NCBI GenBank assembly: GCA_022842865.1
Contig: JALHOV010000009.1
Span: 495 to 33,975, forward strand
DNA: 33,481 nucleotides
Reading direction: 5' to 3'
Origin: Vulcanimicrobiota bacterium
Lineage (GTDB): Bacteria > Vulcanimicrobiota > Xenobia > Xenobiales > JADMJV01
In this document: positions 8,953 through 16,896 of the stretch, one piece after another
Numbering within the stretch: position 1 is the stretch's first letter
How the letters are laid out: each line of letters begins with the position of its first letter
Made by a program: the position numbers and the translations under genes
The notes under the pieces: generated by a model
The model's database searches: none
The model's input: the letters and a program-made list of their open reading frames with translations, nothing else
Told to the model about the DNA's origin: nothing

Positions 8953-9963
8953 ATGTCGGAAATGCGCTACAACGTGGCCACCCGCGATTGGGTGGTAGTG
9001 GCACCGGAGCGCGCCCGTCGCCCGGAGGATTTCCGTGCCACCAAGCCCGCCTTGACCTCCGACCGGCCGGCTCATCGGGAGGATTGTCCGTTTTGCCCGG
9101 GTGGCGAAGCCAACACAGCCGGCGAGACGCTGCGCTTTTGCGATTCTGAGGAAAACTGGCTGGTGCGAGCCTTTCCCAACCGCTATCCGGCTCTGACGGC
9201 CGAGCCTGAGGAAGGGCTGGCCCGGGGAGGCCTGTTTCAGCGACGCCGGTTCGGCTCGGGGGTTCACGAAGTGGTGGCGGAGAGCCGTTTGCACAATATG
9301 ACGCTGGCCTTACAAAGCGAGGCGGAGATCGAGTTGGTGCTGCGCGCCTGGCAGCAGCGTAGCCAGGATCTGTTCAAAAAACGCGAGTTGGAACATCTGG
9401 TGGTCTTCAAGAACCACGGGGTTTCGGCCGGTAGCTCCTTAGAGCATCCGCATTCCCAGATCATCGGCCTGCCGGTGTTGCCTTCGTCCGTGCGGCGGCG
9501 CTTCGATGACGCCTTTCGCTTCTTTCAGAAGGGCAAGGGCTGTGTGTTCTGCGAGATGTTGCGCGCTGAACTGGATGACGGCACCCGGGTAGTTTTCGAG
9601 ACCTACGGGTTTGTGGCACTGGTGCCCTTTGCTTCGGATACGCCCTTCACGGTCTGGATTGTGCCCAAGCGTCACAGTCATTGCTTCGCGCTGAGCGAAC
9701 AAACCCAACTTAGCGATCTGGCGAGCGTCGTAAAGCAGGTACTGGCCCGACTGTATCTAGGTCTGCGCGATCCCGATTACAACTTGATCGTGCGTTCGGC
9801 CAACCCGCCCGGGCCGGGAACGCACTTTTTCCACTGGTATATCACGGTGGTTCCACGCCTCAGCAGGATGGCCGGATTCGAGTTGGGCACCGGAATGTTC
9901 ATCCGTTCCTCGCTGCCCGAAGCCGACGCGGCCTATCTGCGAGGTTTGCAGCTCGAGAGTTGA
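8953..9963 (+). CDS. galT: Galactose-1-phosphate uridylyltransferase
   Basis: MSEMRYNVATRDWVVVAPERARRPEDF; CPFCPGGE; active site HPHSQIIGLP; C-terminal HFFHWYITVVPR. Confidence 0.92.
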   Translation: MSEMRYNVATRDWVVVAPERARRPEDFRATKPALTSDRPAHREDCPFCPGGEANTAGETLRFCDSEENWLVRAFPNRYPALTAEPEEGLARGGLFQRRRFGSGVHEVVAESRLHNMTLALQSEAEIELVLRAWQQRSQDLFKKRELEHLVVFKNHGVSAGSSLEHPHSQIIGLPVLPSSVRRRFDDAFRFFQKGKGCVFCEMLRAELDDGTRVVFETYGFVALVPFASDTPFTVWIVPKRHSHCFALSEQTQLSDLASVVKQVLARLYLGLRDPDYNLIVRSANPPGPGTHFFHWYITVVPRLSRMAGFELGTGMFIRSSLPEADAAYLRGLQLES

Positions 9964-9984
9964 GTTTCTGGGGAAAATAAAGAA

Positions 9985-10020
9985 GCCACCAGCAGTCGGG
10001 GGGGGTCATCTGCTAGTGGC
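9985..10020. terminator. Hairpin downstream of galT (terminator-like)
   Basis: GCCACCAGCAG...CTGCTAGTGGC, 11-bp stem with one mismatch/wobble; no clean U-tract on the + strand. Confidence 0.5.
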
Positions 10021-10102
10021 TCTGAAAGAAGAATAGCACCTGGCGGGCCATGGGTGTATGGTAGAAATGTGCTAAAAACTATGTAGAGGCGGATGGTTAA
10101 TT

Positions 10103-10834
10103 TTGGGTACGGATGTCAGTGAAGGTCAGACCAAGGATCTTCCACGAAGCGCACGCCCGATGGGCATCGAGACGCTTTTCCCTGGCAACACCCCGGCCAT
10201 CCAAATTTTGGCCGAGCAGACCCGAAAGCTGGTTCTGTTGGTGCATCCGCAGGCTCACGAGGAGATCGAAACGTCATGGGGGGGCTATTTGCTGTTCAAG
10301 CAGGTGGCCGGGGCCGGCAATACGGTTTGCTGGGTCAGCCTGCACAAGAAGCACGTATCGATAGGTTTCTCGATGGGCTCGGAACTGTCTGACCCGGAGG
10401 CGCTGCTGGAGGGCAAGGGCAAGCGCCAGCGCCATGTGAAAGTGAAGTCCGCCGCCGACCTGGAGAACCCGGCCCTGCGCGCGTTGCTTGAGCAAGCCTG
10501 GACCAGCCAGCCCGAAGCCAAGACCCTGCAAGCGGCCCTCCTTCGCATTCGCGAGATCTGTCAGGGTTTGGCGGGTTCGCAGGAAAAGGTCTCGCACGGA
10601 CATCCCACTTTTTTCACAGGCAAGCGCTCCTACGCCGTCTACGGGATTTACTCGCCGTCTATCGCCATCAAGCCCGAACCTTCCAAGGCCCTCGCTCTGG
10701 CAGACGACGAACGCTTTTTTCCCACTCCTTACCTGGCTCACCAGGGCTGGCTGTCGCTGCGTATCGACGCCGCCACCGACTGGGAGCTGGTTCGCGAACT
10801 GCTGGAAGACAGTTATCGGCAGGCACTTAAATGA
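10103..10834 (+). CDS. DUF1801-like N-terminus with YjbR/MmcQ-like C-terminus
   Basis: TTG start at 10103 or ATG at 10160. N-term WGGYLLFKQVAGAGNTVCWVSLHKKHVSIGFSMGSEL (DUF1801-like); C-term SHGHPTFFTGKRSYAVYGIYSPSIAIKP...FFPTPYLAHQGWLSLRID (YjbR/MmcQ-like). Confidence 0.65.
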   Translation: MGTDVSEGQTKDLPRSARPMGIETLFPGNTPAIQILAEQTRKLVLLVHPQAHEEIETSWGGYLLFKQVAGAGNTVCWVSLHKKHVSIGFSMGSELSDPEALLEGKGKRQRHVKVKSAADLENPALRALLEQAWTSQPEAKTLQAALLRIREICQGLAGSQEKVSHGHPTFFTGKRSYAVYGIYSPSIAIKPEPSKALALADDERFFPTPYLAHQGWLSLRIDAATDWELVRELLEDSYRQALK

Positions 10835-11982
10835 ATTTCGTCTATCTGTGCCCGGACTTTCCGCCCAACTTTGTCCTGTTTTCTCGGCGTCTGGCCGAAA
10901 TGGGCGTCAAGGTGCTGGGGGTGGGGGAGGCGCCGCTGGAGTCCTTGAGCGGAACTTTGCGCAATGCTCTCTCCGATTACTACCGGGTCCGCGATATGCA
11001 CGACCGGCATGAATTGGTGCGGGCCCTGGGCTGGTTGACCCACCGTCACGGCAAGCTCGACCGATTGGATTCCCACGCGGAGTACTGGCTGGAAACCGAA
11101 GCGCAGTTGCGCAGCGACTTTAACATCCCAGGGATTCGCGCGGATGCCGTCGGCGCCATGAAGTCCAAGTCGCGGATGAAAGAGATTTTCCGCCAGGCCG
11201 GGTTGCAGGTTGCCCCCGGGCGTGTGGTGGATAGTCTGGGGGAGGCCGAGGCTTTTTTCCAAAAAGTCGGCAAGGCAGTGGTGGCCAAGCCCGACATCGG
11301 TGTGGGGGCAGCCGGCACTTACAAGCTGGAATCCCTCGAGCAGTTGCGGCACTTCTTCACGGAGCAGCCCCGTTGTGGATACTTCCTGGAAGAATACATT
11401 GAAGGGGCTCTCTATAGCTTTGACGGCCTGGTGGACCGGGATGGCCAGCTGGTCTTTTGCACCGCACATCACTTTAGCGATGGCATCATGGAAATTGTCA
11501 ATCGCAATGATCACCTCTTCTATTACTCTCTACGAGAAATTCCGGCCGATTTGGAGGCGGCCGGGCGGCGACTGCTCCAGGCCTACGATCTTCGCGAGCG
11601 TTTTTTTCATTTCGAGTTCTTCCGCACTTCCAGCGGTCTGGTGGCTCTGGAGGTGAATATGCGGCCTCCCGGGGGATTGACGACCGATCTCTTCAATTAC
11701 GCCAACAATATCGATATCTATCGCGAGTGGGCCAACGTGGTCGTGCACAATCGCTTCGAAGCCGATTGGAACCGGCCGTATCATGCCTGCTACGTGGGCC
11801 GCAAGGATTGGAAAAGCTATCGTCATTCCGGGGAGGCGATTCGTGCCCGATTCGGCGACAGGCTGGTCCACCAGGAGCGCATCTGCTCGTTGTTTGTGCG
11901 CGCCATTGGTGACGAGGGTTTCATCTTGCGCTCGCCTCATCAGGATGAGTTGCTGGAAGCAGCTCGGTGGATTTTAGAGTAA
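10831..11982 (+). CDS. ATP-grasp domain carboxylate-amine ligase-like protein
   Basis: ATGA overlap with the previous gene; KSRMKEIFRQAGLQVAPGRVV; AVVAKPDIGVGAAGTYKL; YFLEEYIEGALYSFDGLVDRDG; FFHFEFFRT...VALEVNMRPPGG. Confidence 0.88.
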   Translation: MNFVYLCPDFPPNFVLFSRRLAEMGVKVLGVGEAPLESLSGTLRNALSDYYRVRDMHDRHELVRALGWLTHRHGKLDRLDSHAEYWLETEAQLRSDFNIPGIRADAVGAMKSKSRMKEIFRQAGLQVAPGRVVDSLGEAEAFFQKVGKAVVAKPDIGVGAAGTYKLESLEQLRHFFTEQPRCGYFLEEYIEGALYSFDGLVDRDGQLVFCTAHHFSDGIMEIVNRNDHLFYYSLREIPADLEAAGRRLLQAYDLRERFFHFEFFRTSSGLVALEVNMRPPGGLTTDLFNYANNIDIYREWANVVVHNRFEADWNRPYHACYVGRKDWKSYRHSGEAIRARFGDRLVHQERICSLFVRAIGDEGFILRSPHQDELLEAARWILE

Positions 11983-13234
11983 TCCATTCCAGGATGCCGA
12001 TTTCTTGCAGAAAGTCCAGGTCGTGACTGGCCACCAGCAGCCCGCCCGGCCAGGCTTTTAGAGCGGCGGTCAGGGCCCTTTTGCCGAGCAGGTCGAGGCT
12101 GTAGGTGGGCTCATCGAGAACCAGCATTTCCACCGCCGGGATTCGCTGAAAGAGGCAGATGAGGGCCGCCCGCACGCGCTCTCCGGGGCTCAGCGAGCGC
12201 AGCGGACGCCCGGCCAAAGCCAGCGGGAACTTGTGAGCCATCAGGGGTTCGGCCTCTCCCAACAGCGAGAGCAAACTGTCTTCAAGCATCCAATCGGCTG
12301 CGCCCTGAGCGATGCTGCCCAGGCGGGCTGCGCCGGATTGACTCATCATCGACTCCAGCAGAGTGGTTTTGCCCGCCCCGTTGGGACCGGTCACGGCCAC
12401 GCGCTGGTGGCGCAGGCCGTCGGAGTGCCAGGCTGGCGTGGGCAGAACCAGCGGCAATTCCACCTTGAGAGCGCGCCGACCGGCTTTGGCCAGCTGGCGT
12501 ATCGCCTCGAGACGGGCCTGCCGCTCCGCCTTTTGTTTCCCGTGGGTCGCTTGCGCCTGGTTGCGTTTCATGTTCAGGATGACGCGGGGGCTGCCACGGT
12601 CCATTTCGCGCACCCTCCCATAGCGCTCTTTACGGGACCGTCGGCGGGCCACCAGATCGCTGTGTTCTTCGTGCTTGACCATGCGCTGAAGAGTGCTCAG
12701 GTATTTGGCCTGGCTGGAGGACTCTTCGCTCTCCAGTTCGACCTCCAGCTCAGCCAGGCAGCCTTGAAAGTAGCGGCAGCCACTTTCCGAGAGCACGAAA
12801 AAGTGCTGGAAGTCTTGCAACAAGTGGGTATCGTGGGAGGCCACCAGCGCTCCCCCTTTCCAGGTCGCCAGCTGGTCGCGCAACCACAGGATGCTCTCCC
12901 AGTCCAGGTCCTGGCTCGGCTCATCCAGCAGCAGCAGCTCCGGGGCGTGACGAAAGGCTTCCTGCAAGCGGCGCTTTCTGAATTGACCGTGGCTTTCGCC
13001 CTGGGGCTGTTGCAGTTGACCCACCAAATAGGGGTCAGTTTGGCGAATTACCTGGCCTGATTGTGGGGTCTGCATTCCAGCCAGAGTTTCCAGCAGGGTG
13101 GATTTCCCCACTCCGTTGCGCCCGATCAGAGCGACTTTTTCTCGCTCCAAGCTCATGCTGAGGTTCTGAAAGAGCCGTCGCCCCGAGGGGGTGGACATGG
13201 TCAATTTCGAAGTTTGCAATAGACTTACCGGCAT
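11921..13234 (-). CDS. ABC-F family ATPase (duplicated NBD, no TM; possible ribosome protection factor)
   Basis: Two Walker A motifs (GRNGVGKSTLLETLAG, GPNGAGKTTLLESMM), two Walker B motifs (LLLLDEPSQDLD, LVLDEPTYSLD), second signature LSPGERVRAALI. MPVSLLQTSKLTM start at 13234. Confidence 0.87.
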   Translation of the reverse strand: MPVSLLQTSKLTMSTPSGRRLFQNLSMSLEREKVALIGRNGVGKSTLLETLAGMQTPQSGQVIRQTDPYLVGQLQQPQGESHGQFRKRRLQEAFRHAPELLLLDEPSQDLDWESILWLRDQLATWKGGALVASHDTHLLQDFQHFFVLSESGCRYFQGCLAELEVELESEESSSQAKYLSTLQRMVKHEEHSDLVARRRSRKERYGRVREMDRGSPRVILNMKRNQAQATHGKQKAERQARLEAIRQLAKAGRRALKVELPLVLPTPAWHSDGLRHQRVAVTGPNGAGKTTLLESMMSQSGAARLGSIAQGAADWMLEDSLLSLLGEAEPLMAHKFPLALAGRPLRSLSPGERVRAALICLFQRIPAVEMLVLDEPTYSLDLLGKRALTAALKAWPGGLLVASHDLDFLQEIGILEWITLKSTELLPATHPDEASAR

Positions 13235-14567
13235 TGGAGAGCCTCCTTGATCTGTTGGAGCACTCGCGCCTCGGCTTGCAGGCTGAGACGTAGTCCCCGG
13301 GGCGTGGGCTGGCTGTCGAGAACCCGACATTCTCGGTAGATTCGAGACATGACGGTGGTGGCGGAGTAAGGCACAAACAGCGTTCGCATAGACAAGTTTT
13401 CTCTGGCTTTGCGCAGCAGGTCGTCTTTTAGCCGCTGCACCGCCGTCGTGTCGTGGCTGCTGAGCAAGTGGAAAGGATGGCCCTGACTGCGCTCTTGCAG
13501 CTCCTCCCAGGGCACTTCGTCCACCCGGTCCGCCTTGTTGAACACGTAGAAGCGCTCGATCGAGTCTGCGTCCAATCGCTCCAACATCGCCAGGGTGGTG
13601 GTCAGGTGGTCGGGCCATTCGTAATCGCTGACGTCGACCACCAGAATCAGCAAGTTGGCCTCGCGGATTTCGGCCAGAGTGGACTCGAAGCTGGCCAATA
13701 GCCTCTCGGGTAAGCGCCGGATGAATCCGACGGTGTCGCTGATGAGCACGCGTTGCCCGTGGCGACTGAGGCTGCGCGAGGTGGTATCCAGCGTTTCGAA
13801 GGGGCGCTGCCGGGCCGACAGCGTTTCCGAGGTCAGGGCATTCATGAGGGACGTTTTGCCGGCGTGGTGTAGCCGACCAGGGCAATCCGCCGGCACTTGC
13901 TGCGCCCCTGACGCTGTTGCAGCTCGGACCTTTGAAATTTGAGCTGGAGCTTTTCCAGCTCGGCCAGTCGACTATCGAGTTTGCGGGCCAACAGTTCCGA
14001 AGCCGTCTCGCCCGGTCCGCGACTTCCTTTGACGCCGCCCATCTGCTGGTCCATATCGATGCCTACGCCACGAATGCGGGGGCGCAGATATTCCAATTGG
14101 GCGATTTCGACCTGCACCCGCGCCCGGCGCGTGCTGGCATGCTGGAGAAAGACGTTGAGAATGATCCCTTCTCGGTCGCACACCGGCATGCCGGCCAGGT
14201 CCTCGAAGTTGCGCATTTGCGAGGGTGAGAGCTCGGCGTCCAGCACGATCATGCGCGCTCCGCAAGCGCGGGCGCGCTCGGCCACTTCCTGGCAGCTACC
14301 TTTGCCCAGCAAGGTGCGCGGGTGGGACTTCGTCAGCATCCGTATCTCTTGGCCCAGAATCGGGTCCCCCTGGGCGCGCACCAGTTCGCAGATTTCCTGC
14401 AGTTGAGCCTGGCGAATCAGGGCGTCCCTTTCACGGCCGACGGAAAGTACGTAGACCCCGGTAGGCTCGGTAGTTGTTTGGCGGGGCTCGACCAGGCGCT
14501 CCCACTCACCCTCGTCGGCCAGCGGAACTTCCGCATGTTCATGAACAGGTTGGGAATAAAATCGCAT
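13225..14567 (-). pseudogene. hflX: HflX GTPase, frameshifted within the G1/Walker A loop
   Basis: ORF 13842..14567 encodes HflX N-term through RIALVGYT; ORF 13225..13896 continues AGKTSLMNALTSETLSARQRPFETLDTTSRSL...VLISDTVGFIRRLPERLLASFESTLAE. One base appears missing in GGCTACACC(A)ACGCCGGCAAAACG (minus strand). Could be a sequencing error. Confidence 0.88.
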
Positions 14568-14784
14568 ACAATTTGCCTCATCTTCCGAAAAAAGGCGCGC
14601 AAAAGCCCATCGCTGATTGGAAAGGAAAATGCAAAGCTAAAAATGGGACTTCAGGGCTGAAACGCAGCAGGGAGCCGTCGGGGACGACTACGGGTTCTCG
14701 GGGAGAGAACTCAAACGAAGCGTGAGTAGTTCATAGCCGACGTAGGATAGCGGAAGAACTTAAAAAAAGCAAGTTGCCCCGAAA

Positions 14785-15652
14785 TGAAAAAGCCACCCGT
14801 CGAACGACAGGTGGCTCTTCATTTCCTGACCGCCTCCACTCCAGCGTCAGGACCCTGAACTCCCTCTTGGCGGTGCCGCGTCTCTCGACGCAGTCCCTCT
14901 CACCTCACGGTTCCAAGGTTCGGCTCAGGCCTCATCCCTTTTGTCAGGGGGGATTCCCTGGGCGTGCTAAAGTCTGCAGCTACCTCTGTCGACGTGTGGA
15001 CTCAACAGTGCCCCCAGAAAATCGCTCTCTGGTGCGGTTCCCCGATTGCACGGGATTTTCCGAGTTCGCATCGGACTCGCCGGTTCGCCCTTCTTCCAGA
15101 CTTCCGCGCATTGCTGCGTGGGGTTTGCTGGTTCGGACCGCTGGCCCATCTCGCTTTCCTCAGTCGAGACCCTGCGGCGTAACTCTGGTGTGCACGCTAC
15201 CCCTGTTGGGTTTTGGATCCAACAGCACCCCCTCATCCGAGGCGGACTCTCGAGACCAGTTGCTTCAGGCGTCCTCTCCGCTCTCGCGGATTGACCTTCA
15301 CCCTCTCGGTTCCTGAACCGCTCTTTCGAGTTGTCTTGCTTTCCTCAGCCAAGACCCTGCGGCGTCCTCTAGTTTGCACGCTACCTCTGTTGATTCTCAG
15401 GATTCAACAGTACCCTCCCGCCTCCGGGATGCTTCCAGACCGATTGATTCAGGCGTCTTTTCCGTTCTCACGGACTGACCTTGACCCTCGTGGTTCCTGA
15501 ACCGCTCTTTCAGCCGTCTCGCTTTCCTCAGTCGAGACCCTGCGACGTAACTCTGGTGTGCACGTTACCCCTGTTGGTGTTGAGGACCCAACAGAACCCC
15601 CGGCCCTTGTCTTTCCGGGGGCCGGACCGTTGCCTGCGTTGCCGCGGGAACA
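14785..15652 (-). ncRNA. Putative large (~870 nt) structured ncRNA made of tandem ~184-nt modules
   Basis: Consensus-like promoter upstream, intrinsic terminator at the 3' end, 3-4 repeat modules with covarying hairpins (details in findings), no convincing conserved ORF. Confidence 0.75.
14786..14816 (-). terminator. Intrinsic terminator of the minus-strand ncRNA
   Basis: Minus strand: AGCCACC-T-GTC-loop-GAC-G-GGTGGCT followed by TTTTTCATTT. Confidence 0.85.
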
Positions 15653-15656
15653 GGCC

Positions 15657-15687
15657 TATATATATCCCAGCCCTGGGGGGTTGTCAA
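15657..15687 (-). promoter_or_regulatory. Sigma70-type promoter for the ncRNA
   Basis: Minus strand TTGACA (15687-15682) - 17 nt - TATATA (15664-15659). Confidence 0.85.
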
Positions 15688-15723
15688 TAGTGTATACAGA
15701 ACACTTTTTTGTAACATGAGGCC

Positions 15724-16821
15724 TTAAAAGTTCAGCGGCGTGTCTGGGGTGACGTATTTGACCACCTCTTTGAGAATGTAGATGGCGGCCGGGGTCACCG
15801 TCGGGTTGGCGTTTTGGGTGGAGGCGACCACCAGGGTGACGCCGTGGGTGGGGTTGTAGGCGAAGGCGCCAGCGTAGCCGTTCATGTTCGGATTTTGCAC
15901 ATACCACCCGTTGGCGTAGAAGAACCCATAGCAGAAGTGGAGGTCTTTGCGGTTTCCGCCCAGGCCCACCGAGGTGGGTGCGGTCATGGTGGCCCAGGAT
16001 TCGGGCTTGAGCAGGGCGCCGGTGCCAAAGATGGGGCCCCACTTGCCCAGGTCACGGAGATTAGAGGTCAGGATTCCCGGCACTGAACCCCAGGAAGGAT
16101 TGTAGTAGGTGCAGTCTTCGTAGACGCCCCGGTCACTGGTGTAAGCGTGCAGCACGGGAGGCTGGATTTCCTGATTGGTGGGGACCTTGGTGTCGGTCAG
16201 GCCGTTGGGATTCAGGATATACGTTTCGTATAGTTCCTGAATGGATTGTCCGGTGGCTCTCTGCAGCACCTGGCCCAAGATGACCAGCTCGGTGTGCGAA
16301 TACTTTTGGCTTGTTCCCGGCTCGTAATTGAGCTTTCCTCCACTGACCCCGTAAGCGATCAGTTCGTCATCGCTAAACTTACGGAAGGGTTCGGCGGTGG
16401 TCAGTTTTTCGAAGTCCGCGTTGCCCACGTAGTCGGGATAGCCTGCTGTACAGGAAATCAGCATGCGAACGGTGACCTTGTCCGCACCCAGCAGTTTGGG
16501 GAACCATCTGGAAATCTTCTGGTCGAGGTCGATGCGTTTCTCGTCCACCAGCATCATTAAGAGCGTTCCTTCAAACAATTCGGAAATGCCGCCCACGCGC
16601 CAATGCATGTCGGTGTTGGCCAGCACCGAGGTCATCGAGTTTCCCAGGGCGGCGGTGAGCACTTCCTTATCACCAATCCACATCCCGAATTCCACTGCCT
16701 GCGTGCCCGCGTGTTGACTCGAGGTGTTCAGGATGGCCTGGAGTTGGGAGACGTCCGCCTGGGGCGGCTGCGCCAGGGCGGTGGCAGTAAACAGCAGGGC
16801 GGCAAGCAGAGTGTTTCGCAT
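15724..16821 (-). CDS. Beta-lactamase-related (class C/PBP4*-like) secreted protein, probably catalytically inactive
   Basis: Signal peptide MRNTLLAALLFTATALAQ; fold landmarks WRVGGISELFEGTLLMMLVDEKRIDLDQKISRWFP, ISCTAGYPDY, YEPGTSQKYSHTELVILGQVLQRATGQSIQELYE, GLTDTK; SxxK motif not intact. Confidence 0.8.
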   Translation of the reverse strand: MRNTLLAALLFTATALAQPPQADVSQLQAILNTSSQHAGTQAVEFGMWIGDKEVLTAALGNSMTSVLANTDMHWRVGGISELFEGTLLMMLVDEKRIDLDQKISRWFPKLLGADKVTVRMLISCTAGYPDYVGNADFEKLTTAEPFRKFSDDELIAYGVSGGKLNYEPGTSQKYSHTELVILGQVLQRATGQSIQELYETYILNPNGLTDTKVPTNQEIQPPVLHAYTSDRGVYEDCTYYNPSWGSVPGILTSNLRDLGKWGPIFGTGALLKPESWATMTAPTSVGLGGNRKDLHFCYGFFYANGWYVQNPNMNGYAGAFAYNPTHGVTLVVASTQNANPTVTPAAIYILKEVVKYVTPDTPLNF

Positions 16822-16896
16822 AGGCGCGTTTCTACGCACCTGCAGCGGCTTTAACCTGTTTGTAACATCCACACCCGGGCGCCCTGGCATACTGAT

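Noticed and set aside
14785-15652. RNase P RNA, because of GAGGAAAG in the modules
   Set aside because: The motif occurs repeatedly as a hairpin loop in tandem modules; the other RNase P conserved regions (e.g. ACAGAA...) are not seen in the right arrangement.
14774-15690. Plus-strand ORFs of 60-180 aa (14774..15316, 15213..15500, 15481..15690) as coding genes
   Set aside because: They lie antisense to the structured repeat RNA, have low-complexity Ser/Arg/Pro-rich composition, and base changes between modules preserve pairing rather than amino acids.
15681-15714. AGTGT...ACACT-TTTTTT as a plus-strand terminator
   Set aside because: Stem only ~5 bp and no plus-strand gene upstream; it overlaps the ncRNA promoter region.
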